From the NCBI RefSeq assembly GCF_051014445.1, contig NC_135134.1:26229672-26293671 (forward strand): 64,000 nucleotides of DNA, written 5' to 3'. This stretch comes from Colletes latitarsis. Taxonomy: Eukaryota; Arthropoda; Insecta; Hymenoptera; Colletidae. The notes below the pieces were generated by a model. That model made no database searches and was not told the origin of the DNA. It saw only the letters and a program-made list of their open reading frames with translations. Shown in pieces: positions 13,725 through 27,224 of this stretch. A program made the position numbers and the translations under genes. The stretch's first letter is position 1. Every line of letters begins with the position of its first letter.

Positions 13725-16479
13725 ACATTACTACCTGATCCAATCCAGAAAAAGCCCAGTATCTAGCCATCAAGTATGTGAAATATGCGATAGTATGAGC
13801 CCGCTGAGGGCAGATCCTAGACCTAGCCCAGACCTAACATCCGCTATCCTCTAAAATGTTTATCAAGACAAGATTTAATTGAATGTTACAGTGTGGTACC
13901 ACATTACTACGTGATCCAAACCTGAAAAAACCCAGGATCTGTTCAACAAGTATGTGAAAAATGCGAAAGTATGAGCCTGACGAGGGCAAATCCCGGACCT
14001 ATCCCAGACATAACATGCGTTATCCTCTAAAATATTGATCGAAACCAGGTTTAATGGACTGTTTCAGTGTGGTACCACATTACTACGTGATCCAATCCCG
14101 AAAAAGCCCAGGTTCTAGCCATCAAGTATGAGAAATATGCGAAAGTATGAGCCCGCTGAGGGCAAATCCTAGACCTAACCCAGACCTAACATGCGTTATC
14201 CTCCAAAATATTTATCAAGACCAGATTTAATTGATTGTTTCAGTGTGGTACCACATTACTGCGTGACCCAAACCAGAAAAAGGCCAGAATCTGTTCAACA
14301 AGTATGCGAAGAACGCGAAACTATGAGCCTGATGAGGACAAATCCCTGACCTATCTCAGACATAACATGCGTTATCCTCTAAAATATTGTTCGAAACCAT
14401 GTTTAATGGACTGTTTCAGTGTGGTACCACATTACTACGTGATCCAAACCAGAAAAAACCCAGGATCCGTTCAATAAGTATGTGGAGAATGCGAAAGTAT
14501 GTGTCTGACGAGGGAAAATCCCACGCCTAACAAAGACCTAACATGCGTTATCCTCAAAAATATTAATCGAACCCAGGTTTAATCGACTGTTTCAGTGTGG
14601 TACCGCATTACTACGTAATCCAAACCAGACAAAACCCAGGATCTGTTTAACAAGTATGTGGAGAATGCGTAAGTATGTGTCTGATGTGGGCAAATCCCAG
14701 GCCCAACCTAGTCATAACATGCGTTATCCTCTAAAATATTGATCGAAACCAGGTTTAATGGACTGTTTCAGTATGGTACCACATTACTACGTGATCCAAA
14801 CCAGAAAAAACCCAGGATCTGTTCACCAAGTATGTGGAGAATGCGAAAGTATGTGTCTGATGATGGCATATCCCACGCCTAACCTAACCATAACATGCGT
14901 TATCCTCTAAATTATTGATCGAAACCAGGTTTAATTGAATGTTTCAGTGTGGTACCACATTACTACGTGATCCAATCCAGAAAAAGCCCAGGATCTAGCC
15001 ATGGAGTTTGAGAAATATGCGAAATTATGAGCCTGATTAGGGCAAATCCTAGACCTAACCCAGACCTATCATGCGTTATCCTCAAAAATATTGATCGAAA
15101 CCAGGTTTAATTGAATGTTTCAGTGTGGTACCGCCTTACTACGTGATCCAAACCAGAAAAAACCCAGGATCCGTTCAACAGGTATGTGGAGAATGCGAAA
15201 GTATGTGTCTGATGAGGGAAAATCCCAGGCCTAACAAAGACCTAACATGCGTTATCCTCTAAAACATTTATCAAGACCAAATTTAATTGAATGTTTCAGT
15301 GTGGTACCACATTACTACGTGACCCAAACCAGAAAAAGGCCAGAATCTGTTCAACAAGTATGCGAAAAACGCGAAACTATGAGCCTGATGAGGGGAAATC
15401 CCAGACCTATCCCAGACATAACATGCGTTATCCTTTAAAATATTGATCGACACCAGGTTTAATGGACTGTTTCAGTGTGGTACCACATTACTACGTGATC
15501 CAAATCAGAAAAAGCCAGGGATCTGTTCAACAAGTATGTGAAAAATGCGAAAATATGACCCTGATGAGGGCAAATCACGGACCTAACCTAGCCCTAACAT
15601 GAGTTATTCTCTAAAATATTCATCGATGCCAGGTTTAATGGACTTTTTCAGTGTGGTACCACATTACTACGTGATCCAAACCAGAAAAAACACAGGATAC
15701 GCTCTACATGTATGTGAAGAATGCGAAATTATGTGTCTGATGAGGGAAAATCCCAGGCCTAACGTTGACCTAACAAGCGTTACCCTCAAAATCATTGATC
15801 GAAACCAGGTTTAATCGACTGTTACAGTGTGGTTTCACATTACTACGTGATCCAAACCAGAATAAAACCCAGGATCTGTACAACAAGTATGTGAAGAATG
15901 CGAAAGTATGAGCCAGATGAGGGCAAATCCTAGACCTAACCCAGACCTAACATGCGTCATCCTCTAAAATATTGGTCGAGACCAGATTCAGTCGACAGTT
16001 TCAGTGTGGTACCACTTTACTACGTGATCCAAACCAGAAATAACCCAGGTTCTGTTGAACAAGTATGTGAAGAATGCGAAAACATGGGTCTGATGAGGGC
16101 AAATCCTAGACCTAACCCAGAGCTAACATGCGTTATCATCAAAAATATTGATCGAAACCAGGTTTAATCGACTGTTTCAGACTGGTACCACATTACTACG
16201 TTATCCAATCCAGTAAAATCCAAGGATCTGCCCAACAAGAATGAGAGATATGCGAAAGTATGAGTCTGATGAGGGCAAATCCCAGGCCTAACCTAGACCT
16301 AACATGCGTTATCCTCTAAAATATTGATCGAAACCAGGTTTAATTGACTGTTTCAGTGTGGTACCACATTACCACGTGATTCAAGCCAGAAAAAGCACAG
16401 GATCTGTACAACAAGTATGTGAAATATGCGAAAGTATGAGTCTGATGAGGGCAAATACTAGACTTAACCCAGACCTAAC
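13725..16479 (+). repeat. Block L3, second copy with a two-monomer deletion
   Basis: Matches 7384-8229 then 8583-10491, with an in-phase join near 14570. The diagnostic GATACGCTCTACATG monomer is at about 15688 and the GTCATCCTC monomer at 15952. The first ~200 bp are slightly more diverged from the first copy than the rest. Confidence 0.82.
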
Positions 16480-19221
16480 ATGCGTTATCATCTAAAATAT
16501 TGATCGAAACCAGGTTTAATCGACTGTTTCAGAGTGATATCACATTACTACGTGATCCAAACCAGAAAAAACCCAGGATCTGTTCAACAAGTATGAGCAA
16601 TATGCGAAAGTTTGAGTCTGAAGACCGCAAATCCCAGGCCTAACCTAGACCTAATATGCGTTATCCTCTGAAATATTGATCAAAACCGGGTTTCATGGAC
16701 GGTTTCAGTGTGGTACCACATTACCACGTGATTCAAACCAGAAAAAACCCAGGATCTGTACAACAAGTATGTGAAATATGCGAAAGTATGAGTCTGATGA
16801 GGGCAAATCCCAGGCCTAACCTAGACCTACCATGGTGTATCCTCTAAACTATTGGTCGTATCCAGGTTTAATTAACTGTTACACTGGGGTACCACATTAC
16901 TACGTGATTCAAGCCAGAAAAAACCCAGGATCTGTACAACAAGTATGTGAAAAATGCGAAAGTATGAGCCTGATGAGGGCAAATCCCAGGCCTAACCTAG
17001 ACCTAACATGCGTTATCCTATAAAATATTGATCGAGACCGGGATTAATCGACTGTTTCAGTGTGGTACCACTTTACTACGTGATCCAAACCTGAAAAAGC
17101 CAGGGTTCTGTTTAACAAGTATGTGAAAAATGCGAATGTATGACCCTGATGAGGGCAAATCTCAGACCTATCCCAGACCTAACATGCGACATCGTCTAAA
17201 ATATTGATCGAAACCAGGTTTAATCGACTGTTTCAGTGAGGTACCACATTACTACGTGATCCAAACCAGAAAAAGCCCAGGATCTGGCCTACGAGTATGC
17301 GAAAAATGCGAAAGAATGAGCCTGGTGAGGGCAAATCCCAGGCCTAACCTAGACCTAACATGGTGTATCCTCTAAAATATTGGTCGTATCCAGGTTTAAT
17401 TAACTGTTTCACTGTGGTACCACATTACTACGTGATCCAATCCAGAAAAATCCAAGGATCTGCCCAACAAGTATGAGAAATATCCGAAAGTTTGAGTCTG
17501 ATGAGGGCAAATCCCAGGCCTAACCTAGATCTAACATGCGATATCCTCTAAAATATTGATCGAAACCAGGTTTCGTGGACTGTATCAGTGTGGTACCACA
17601 TTACCACGTGATTCAAGCCAGAAAAAACCCAGGATCTGTACAACAAGTATGTGAAAAATGCGACAGTATGAGCCTGATGAGGGCAAATCCCAGGCCTAAC
17701 CTAGACCTAACATGCGTTATCCTCTAAAATATTGTTCGAGACCAGGATTAATCGACTGTTTCAGTGTGGTACCACATTACTACCTGATCCAATCCAGAAA
17801 AAGCCCAGGATCTAGCCATCAAGTATGAGAAATATGCGATAGTATGAGCCCGCTGAGGGCAAATCCTAGACCTAACCCAGACCTGACATGCGTTATCCTC
17901 TAAAATATTTATCAAGACCAGATTTAATTGAATGTTTCAGTGTGGTACCACATTACTACGTGATCCAAACCAGAAAAAACCCAGGATCTGTTCAACAAGT
18001 ATGTGAAAAATGCGAAAGTATGAGCCTGACGAGGGCAAATCCCGGACCTATCCCAGACATAACATGCGTTATCCTCTAAAATATTGATCGAAACCAGGTT
18101 TAATGGACTGTTTCAGTGTGGTACCACATTACTACGTGATCCAATCCCGAAAAAGCCCAGGTTCTAGCCATCAAGTATGAGAAATATGCGAAAGTAGGAG
18201 CCCGCTGAGGGCAAATCCTAGACCTAACCCAGACCTAACATGCGTTATCCTCCAAAATATTTATCAAGACCAGATTTAATTGATTGTTTCAGTGTGGTAC
18301 CACATTACTGCGTGACCCAAACCAGAAAAAGGCCAGAATCTGTTCAACAAGTATGCGAAGAACGCGAAACTATGAGCCTGATGAGGACAAATCCCTGACC
18401 TATCTCAGACATAACATGCGTTATCCTCTAAAATATTGTTCGAAACCATGTTTAATGGACTGTTTCAGTGTGGTACCACATTACTACGTGATCCAAACCA
18501 GAAAAAACCCAGGATCCGTTCAATAAGTATGTGGAGAATGCGAAAGTATGTGTCTGACGAGGGAAAATCCCACGCCTAACAAAGACCTAACATGCGTTAT
18601 CCTCAAAAATATTAATCGAACCCAGGTTTAATCGACTGTTTCAGTGTGGTACCACATTACTACCTGATCCAAACCAGAAAAATACCCAGGATCTGATTTA
18701 CAGGTATGTGTAGAACGCGAAAATATGTGTCTGATGAGGTCAAATCCCCGGCCTAAACTAGACATAACATGCGTTATCCTCTAAAATATTGATCGAAACC
18801 AGGTTTAATGGACTGTTTCAGTGTGGTACCGCCTTACTACGTGATCCAAACCAGAAAAAACCCAGGATCCGTTCAATCAGTATGTGGAGAATGCGAAAGT
18901 ATGTGTCTGACGAGGGAAAATCCCAGGCCTAACAAAGACCTAACATGCGTTATCCTCAAAAATATTAATCGAACCCAGGTTTAATCGACTGTTTCAGTGT
19001 GGTACCGCATTACTACGTAATCCAAACCAGACAAAACCCAGGATCTGTTTAACAAGTATGTGGAGAATGCGTAAGTATGTGTCTGATGTGGGCAAATCCC
19101 AAGCCCAACCTAGTCATAACATGCGTTATCCTCTAAAATATTGATCGAAACCAGGTTTAATGGACTGTTTCAGTATGGTACCACATTACTACGTGATCCA
19201 AACCAGAAAAAACCCAGGATC
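16300..19221 (+). repeat. Block L2, second copy (offset 10,390)
   Basis: Near-identical to 5910-8831 including ATGGTGTATCC monomers at 16832 and 17360. Single differences are visible, such as AAACTATTGG at 16845 where the first copy has AAAATATTGG. At 19221 the sequence switches from ATCTGTTCACC to ATCCGTTCAATAAG and leaves the block. Confidence 0.85.
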
Positions 19222-19458
19222 CGTTCAATAAGTATGTGGAGAATGCGAAAGTATGTGTCTGACGAGGGAAAATCCCAGACCTAACCTAGACTTAACATGT
19301 GTTATCCTCTAAAATATTGATTGAAACCAGGTTTAATCGACTGTTTCAGTGTGGTACCACATTACTACCTGATCCAAACCAGAAAAATACCCAGGATCTG
19401 ATTTACAGGTATGTGTAGAACGCGAAAATATGTGTCTGATGTGGGCAAATCCCAGGCC
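19222..19458 (+). repeat. Mosaic monomers at a block junction
   Basis: A little over one monomer linking L2 to the next copy. It combines halves seen elsewhere: ATCCGTTCAATAAG and TGACGAGGG, followed by AACATGTGTTATCC and TTGATTGAAACC (about 19297-19330), then AGGATCTGATTTACAGG joined to GATGTGGGCAAATCC. This looks like successive exchanges inside monomers. Confidence 0.6.
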
Positions 19459-21928
19459 CAACCTAACCATAACATGCGTTATCCTCTAAATTATTGATCG
19501 AAACCAGGTTTAATTGAATGTTTCAGTGTGGTACCACATTACTACGTGATCCAATCCAGAAAAAGCCCAGGATCTAGCCATGGAGTTTGAGAAATATGCG
19601 AAATTATGAGCCTGATTAGGGCAAATCCTAGACCTAACCCAGACCTAACATGCGTTATCCTCAAAAATATTGATCGAAACCAGGTTTAATTGAATGTTTC
19701 AGTGTGGTACCGCCTTACTACGTGATCCAAACCAGAAAAAACCCAGGATCCGTTCAACAGGTATGTGGAGAATGCGAAAGTATGTGTCTGATGAGGGAAA
19801 ATCCCAGGCCTAACAAAGACCTAACATGCGTTATCCTCTAAAACATTTATCAAGACCAAATTTAATTGAATGTTTCAGTGTGGTACCACATTACTACGTG
19901 ACCCAAACCAGAAAAAGGCCAGAATCTGTTCAACAAGTATGCGAAAAACGCGAAACTATGAGCCTGATGAGGGGAAATCCCAGACCTATCCCAGACATAA
20001 CATGCGTTATCCTTTAAAATATTGATCGACACCAGGTTTAATGGACTGTTTCAGTGTGGTACCACATTACTACGTGATCCAAATCAGAAAAAGCCAGGGA
20101 TCTGTTCAACAAGTATGTGAAAAATGCGAAAATATGACCCTGATGAGGGCAAATCACGGACCTAACCTAGACCTAACATGAGTTATTCTCTAAAATATTC
20201 ATCGATGCCAGGTTTAATGGACTTTTTCAGTGTGGTACCACATTACTACGTGATCCAAACCAGAAAAAACACAGGATACGCTCTACATGTATGTGAAGAA
20301 TGCGAAATTATGTGTCTGATGAGGGAAAATCCCAGGCCTAACGTTGACCTAACAAGCGTTACCCTCAAAATCATTGATCGAAACCAGGTTTAATCGACTG
20401 TTACAGTGTGGTTTCACATTACTACGTGATCCAAACCAGAATAAAACCCAGGATCTGTACAACAAGTATGTGAAGAATGCGAAAGTATGAGCCAGATGAG
20501 GGCAAATCCTAGACCTAACCCAGACCTAACATGCGTCATCCTCTAAAATATTGGTCGAGACCAGATTCAGTCGACAGTTTCAGTGTGGTACCACTTTACT
20601 ACGTGATCCAAACCAGAAATAACCCAGGTTCTGTTGAACAAGTATGTGAAGAATGCGAAAACATGGGTCTGATGAGGGCAAATCCTAGACCTAACCCAGA
20701 GCTAACATGCGTTATCATCAAAAATATTGATCGAAACCAGGTTTAATCGACTGTTTCAGACTGGTACCACATTACTACGTTATCCAATCCAGTAAAATCC
20801 AAGGATCTGCCCAACAAGAATGAGAGATATGCGAAAGTATGAGTCTGATGAGGGCAAATCCCAGGCCTAACCTAGACCTAACATGCGTTATCCTCTAAAA
20901 TATTGATCGAAACCAGGTTTAATTGACTGTTTCAGTGTGGTACCACATTACCACGTGATTCAAGCCAGAAAAAGCACAGGATCTGTACAACAAGTATGTG
21001 AAATATGCGAAAGTATGAGTCTGATGAGGGCAAATACTAGACTTAACCCAGACCTAACATGCGTCATCATCTAAAATATTGATCGAAACCAGGTTTAATC
21101 GACTGTTTCAGAGTGATATCACATTACTACGTGATCCAAACCAGAAAAAACCCAGGATCTGTTCAACAAGTATGAGCAATATGCGAAAGTTTGAGTCTGA
21201 AGAGGGCAAATCCCAGGCCTAACCTAGACCTAACATGCGTTATCCTCTGAAATATTGATCAAAACCGGGTTTCATGGACGGTTTCAGTGTGGTACCACAT
21301 TACCACGTGATTCAAACCAGAAAAAACCCAGGATCTGTACAACAAGTATGTGAAATATGCGAAAGTATGAGTCTGATGAGGGCAAATCCCAGGCCTAACC
21401 TAGACCTACCATGGTGTATCCTCTAAAATATTGGTCGTATCCAGGTTTAATTAACTGTTACACTGGGGTACCACATTACTACGTGATTCAAGCCAGAAAA
21501 AACCCAGGATCTGTACAACAAGTATGTGAAAAATGCGAAAGTATGAGCCTGATGAGGGCAAATCCCAGGCCTAACCTAGACCTAACATGCGTTATCCTAT
21601 AAAATATTGATCGAGACCGGGATTAATCGACTGTTTCAGTGTGGTACCACTTTACTACGTGATCCAAACCTGAAAAAGCCAGGGTTCTGTTTAACAAGTA
21701 TGTGAAAAATGCGAATGTATGACCCTGATGAGGGCAAATCCCAGACCTATCCCAGACCTAACATGCGATATCGTCTAAAATATTGATCGAAACCAGGTTT
21801 AATCGACTGTTTCAGTGAGGTACCACATTACTACGTGATCCAAACCAGAAAAAGCCCAGGATCTGGCCTACGAGTATGCGAAAAATGCGAAAGAATGAGC
21901 CTGGTGAGGGCAAATCCCAGGCCTAACC
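19459..21928 (+). repeat. Copy of 14880-17349 (offset 4,579)
   Basis: About 14 monomers copied 26 monomers + 3 bp downstream. Markers: the GATACGCTCTACATG monomer at about 20267, the GTCATCCTC monomer at 20531, and ATGGTGTATCC at 21411. This is the third copy in the window of the sequence around 9259-10170. Confidence 0.85.
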
Positions 21929-22176
21929 TAGATCTAACATGCGATATCCTCTAAAATATTGATCGAAACCAGGTTTCGTGGACTGTATCAGTGTGGTACC
22001 ACATTACCACGTGATTCAAGCCAGAAAAAACCCAGGATCTGTACAACAAGTATGTGAAAAATGCGACAGTATGAGCCTGATGAGGGCAAATCCCAGGCCT
22101 AACCTAGACCTAACATGCGTTATCCTCTAAAATATTGTTCGAGACCAGGATTAATCGACTGTTTCAGTGTGGTACC
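21929..22176 (+). repeat. Continuation of the same copy after a one-monomer deletion
   Basis: At 21929 the match jumps from 17349 to 17526: GATCTAACATGCGATATCC follows CCTAGGCCTAACCTA-type sequence directly. The offset falls from 4,579 to 4,403, exactly 176. Homology ends near 22176, where CCACTTTACTACG replaces CCACATTACTACC. Confidence 0.78.
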
Positions 22177-22493
22177 ACTTTACTACGTGATCCAAACCAG
22201 AAAAAGCCCAGGATCTGGCCAACGAGTATGCGAAAAATGCGAAAGAATGAGTCAGATGAGGGCAAATCCTAGACCTAACCCAGACCTAACATGCGTTACC
22301 CTCACAAATATTGACCGAGACTAGGTTTCATGGACTGTTTCAGTGTGGTACCAAATTACTACGTGATCCAATCCAGAAAAATCCAAGGATCTGGTCAACA
22401 AGTGTGAGAAATATGCGAAAGTATGAGTCTGATGAGGGCAAATCCAAGACCTAACCCAGACCTAACATGCGTTATCATCTAAAATATTGATCG

Positions 22494-23070
22494 AAACCGG
22501 GTTTCATGGACGGTTTCAGTGTGGTACCACATTACCACGTGATTCAAACCAGAAAAAACCCAGGATCTGTACAAGTATGTGAAATATGCGAAAGTATCAG
22601 TCTGATGAGGGCAAATCCCAGGCCTAACCTAGACCTACCATGGTGTATCCTCTAAAATATTGGTCGTATCCAGGTTTAATTAACTGTTACACTGGGGTAC
22701 CACATTACTACGTGATTCAAGCCAGAAAAAACCCAGGATCTGTACAACAAGTATGTGAAAAATGCGAAAGTATGAGCCTGATGAGGGCAAATCCCAGGCC
22801 TAACCTAGACCTAACATGCGTTATCCTATAAAATATTGATCGAGACCGGGATTAATCGACTGTTTCAGTGTGGTACCACTTTACTACGTGATCCAAACCT
22901 GAAAAAGCCAGGGTTCTGTTTAACAAGTATGTGAAAAATGCGAATGTATGACCGTGATGAGGGCAAATCCCAGACCTATCCCAGACCTAACATGCGATAT
23001 CGTCTAAAATATTGATCGAAACCAGGTTTAATCGACTGTTTCAGTGAGGTACCACATTACTACGTGATCC
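22494..23070 (+). repeat. Copy of 21265-21841, seven monomers downstream (offset 1,229)
   Basis: About 3.3 monomers containing GGGTTTCATGGACGG and ATGGTGTATCC (22640). The offset is 7 monomers minus 3 bp. The 3-bp loss is visible near 22570, where TGTACAAGTATG replaces TGTACAACAAGTATG. Homology stops near 23070, which also marks the end of the left-domain character. Confidence 0.75.
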
Positions 23071-23159
23071 AATCCAGAAAAACCCCAGAATCTGGCCATG
23101 AAGTATGAGAAATATGCGAAATAATGAGCCTGATTAGGGCAAATCCAAGACCTAACCCA

Positions 23160-24763
23160 GACCTAACATGAGTTATTCTCTAAAATATTCATCGAAGCCA
23201 GGTTTAATGGACTTTTTCAGTGTGGTACCACATTACTACGTGATCCAAACCTGAAAAAACCCAGGATCTGTTCAACAAGTATGTGAAGAATGCGATAGTA
23301 TGTGTCTGATGAAGGAAAATCCCAGGCCTAACCTAGACCTAACTTGCGTTATCCTCTAAAATATTGATCGAAACCAGGTTTAATGGACTGTTTCAGTGTG
23401 GTACCACATTACTACGTGATCCAATCTAGAAAAAGCCCAGGATATGGCCATCAAGTATGAGAAATATTCGCAAGTATGAGCCTGCTGAGGGGTAATCCTA
23501 GACCTAACCCAGACCTAACTCAGCATTATCCTCTAAAATATTTATCAAGTCCAGATTTAATGGACTGTTTCAGTGTGGTACCACATTAGTACATGATCCA
23601 AACCAGAATAAGCCAGGGATCTGTTCAACAAGTATGTGAAAAACGCGAAAGTATGACCCTGATGGGGGCAAATCCCAGGCCTAATCTAGACCTAACATGC
23701 GTTATCCTCTAAAATATTGATCGAAACTAGGTTTAATGGACTGTTCCAGTGTGGTACCACATTACTACGTGATCCAAACCAGAAAAACCGAGGATCTGTT
23801 CAACAAGTATGTTAAAAATGCGAAAGTATGTCCCTGATGAGGGCAAATCCAAGACCTATCCCAGACCTAACATGCGTTGTCTTCTAAAATATTGATCGAA
23901 ACCAGATTTAATGGACTGTTTCAGTGTGGTACCACATTACTACATGATCCATCCAGAAGAAGCCAGGGATCTGTTCAACAAGTATGGGAACAATGCGAAA
24001 ATATGGCCCTGATGAGGGCAAATCCCAGGTTTACCCTAGACATAACATGCGTTATCCTCCAAAATATTTATCAAGACCAGATTTAATTGAATGTTTCAGT
24101 GTGGTACCACATTCCTACGTGATCCAAACCAGAAAAAACCCAGGATCTGTTCAACAAGTATGTGGAGGATGCGAAAGTATGTGTCTGATGAGGGCAAATC
24201 TCAGGCCCAACCTAGACATAACATGCGTTATCCTCTAAAATATTCATCGAAGCCAGGTTTAATGGACTGTTTCAGTGTGGTACCACATTACAACGGGATC
24301 CGAACCAGAAAAAGGCCATAATCTGGCCATCATGTATGAGAAATATGCGAAAGTTCGAGCCTGATGGGAGCAAATCCCAGACCAAACCTAGACCTAACAT
24401 GAGTTATTCTCTAAAATATCTATCAAGACCAGATTTAATTGAATGTTTCAGTGTGGTACCACAATACTACGTGATCCAAACCAGAAAAAACCCAGGATCT
24501 GTTCGACAAGTATGTGGAGAATGCGAAAGTATGTGTCTGATGAGGGCAAATCCCTGGCCTAACCTAGACATAACATGCGTGATCCTCTAAAATATTCAGC
24601 GAAACCAGGTTTAATGGACTGTTTCAGTGTGGTACCACTTTACTACGGGATCCAAACCAGAAAAAGGCCAGAATCTGTTCAACAAGTACGTGAAAAACGC
24701 GAAACTATGAGTCTGATGAGGGCAAATCCCAGACCTAACCTAGACCTAACATGAGTTATTCTC
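23160..24763 (+). repeat. Middle-domain block M1, first copy (~1.6 kb)
   Basis: About 9 monomers copied exactly 22 monomers (3,872 bp) downstream at 27032-28635. Markers: ATGAGTTATTCTC with TCATCGAAGCC, CATTAGTACATGATCC (about 23580), GTTGTCTTCTAAAATATTG (23878), CATTACAACGGGATCC (about 24290) and ACAATACTACG (about 24460). The end is marked by CTCTTAAATATTG against CTCTGAAATATTC. Confidence 0.82.
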
Positions 24764-25189
24764 TTAAATATTGATCGAAACCAGGTTTAATGGACTGTTT
24801 CAGTGTGGTACCACATTACTACGGGATCCAAACCAGAAAAAGGCCAGAATCTGTTCAACAAGAATGTGAAAAACGCGAAACTATGAGCCTGATGAAGGGA
24901 AATCCCATACCTATCCCAGACATAACATGCGTTATCCTCTAAAATATTGATCGAAACCAGGTTTAATGGACTGTTTCAGTGTGGTACCACACTACTACGT
25001 GATCCAAACCAGAAAAAGGCAGGGATCTGTTCAACAAGTATGTGAAAAATGCGAAAATATGACCCTGATGAGGGCAAATCCCGGACCTATCCCAGACCTA
25101 ACTTGCGTTATCCTCTAAAATATTGATCGAAACCAGGTTTAATTTACCGTTTCAGTGTGGTACCACATTACTACGTGATCCAATCCAGA

Positions 25190-26870
25190 AAAAACCCAGG
25201 ATCCGTTCAATAAGTATGTGGAGAATGCGAAAGTATGTGTCTGAGGAGGGAAAATCCCAGGCCTAACAAAGACCTAACATGCGTTATCCTCAAAAATATT
25301 AATCGAACCCAGGTTTAATCGACTGTTTCAGTGTGGTGCCGCATTACTACGTGATCCAAACCAGACAAAACCCAGGATCTGTTTAACAAGTATGTGGAGA
25401 ATGCGAAAGTATGTGTCTGATGATGGCATATCCCACGCCTAACCTAACCATAACATGCGTTATCCTCTAAATTATTGATCGAAACCAGGTTTAATTGAAT
25501 GTTTCAGTGTGGTACCACATTACTACGTGATCCAATCCAGAAAAAGCCCAGGATCTAGCCATGGAGTTTGAGAAATATGCGAAATTATGAGCCTGATTAG
25601 GGAAAATCCCAGGCCTAACAAAGACCTAACATGCGTTATCCTCAAAAATATTAATCGAACCCAGGTTTAATCGACTGTTTCAGTGTGGTACCGCATTACT
25701 ACGTGATCCAAACCAGACAAAACCCAGGATCTGTTTAACAAGTATGTGGAGAATGCGAAAGTATGTGTCTGATGATGGCATATCCCACGCCTAACCTAAC
25801 CATAACATGCGTTATCCTCTAAATTATTGATCGAAACCAGGTTTAATTGAATGTTTCAGTGTGGTACCACATTACTACGTGATCCAATCCAGAAAAAGCC
25901 CAGGATCTAGCCATGGAGTTTGAGAAATATGCGAAATTATGAGCCTGATTAGGGCAAATCCTAGACCTAACCCAGACCTAACATGCGTTATCCTCAAAAA
26001 TATTGATCGAAACCAGGTTTAATTGAATGTTTCAGTGTGGTACCGCCTTACTACGTGATCCAAACCAGAAAAAACCCAGGATCCGTTCAACAGGTATGTG
26101 GAGAATGCGAAAGTATGTGTCTGATGAGGGAAAATCCCAGGCCTAACAAAGACCTAACATGCGTTATCCTCTAAAATATTTATCAAGACCAAATTTAATT
26201 GAATGTTTCAGTGTGGTACCACATTACTACGTGTCCCAAACCAGAAAAAGGCCAGAATCTGTTCAACAAGTATGCGAAAAACGCGAAACTATGAGCCTGA
26301 TGAGGGGAAATCCCAGACCTATCCCAGACATAACATGCGTTATCCTTTAAAATATTGATCGACACCAGGTTTAATGGACTGTTTCAGTGTGGTACCACAT
26401 TACTACGTGATCCAAATCAGAAAAAGCCAGGGATCTGTTCAACAAGTATGTGAAAAATGCGAAAATATGACCCTGATGAGGGCAAATCACGGACTTAACC
26501 TAGACCTAACATGAGTTATTCTCTAAAATATTCATCGATGCCAGGTTTAATGGACTTTTTCAGTGTGGTACCACATTACTACGTGATCCAAACCAGAAAA
26601 AACACAGGATACGCTCTACATGTATGTGAAGAATGCGAAATTATGTGTCTGATGAGGGAAAATCCCAGGCCTAACGTAGACCTAACAAGCGTTACCCTCA
26701 AAATCATTGATCGAAACCAGGTTTAATCGACTGTTTCAGTGTGGTTTCACATTACTACGTGATCCAAACCAGAATAAAACCCAGGATCTGTACAACTAGT
26801 ATGTGAAGAATGCGAAAGTATGAGCCTGACGAGGGCAAATCCCAGACCTATCCCAGACATAACTTGCGTT
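25190..26870 (+). repeat. Island of left-domain monomers inside the middle domain (1)
   Basis: Sequence with AACAAAGACC, TACCGCCTTAC, GCCATGGAGTTTGAG and the GATACGCTCTACATG monomer (about 26600) returns here, flanked on both sides by middle-domain variants. It matches 8930-9830 and its copies. A related island is at 33060-34620 (offset 7,740, or 7,916 at its left end). The positions of the joins are approximate. Confidence 0.78.
25257..25960 (+). repeat. Tandem duplication of a 352-bp dimer
   Basis: Sequence from GGCCTAACAAAGACC (about 25260) through GCCATGGAGTTTGAG and GATTAGGG recurs 352 bp later (about 25612), making two consecutive two-monomer units. Differences are slight: GGTGCCGCATT at about 25337 against GGTACCGCATT. 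The second unit then continues into GGGCAAATCC instead of GGGAAAATCC. Confidence 0.75.
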
Positions 26871-27224
26871 ATCCTCTAAAATTTTGATCGAAACCAGGTT
26901 TAATGGACTATTTCAGTGTGGTACCACATTACTACGTGATCCAATCCAGAAAAACCCCAGGATCTGGGCATCAAGTATGAGAAATATGCGAAAGTACGAG
27001 CCTGATGAGAGCAAGTCCCACACCTAACCTAGACCTAACATGAGTTATTCTCTAAAATATTCATCGAAGCCAGGTTTAATGGACTTTTTCAGTGTGGTAC
27101 CACATTACTACGTGATCCAAACCTGAAAAAACCCAGGATCTGTTCAACAAGTATGTGAAGAATGCAATAGTATGTGTCTGATGAAGGAAAATCCCAGGCC
27201 TAACCTAGACCTAACTTGCGTTAT

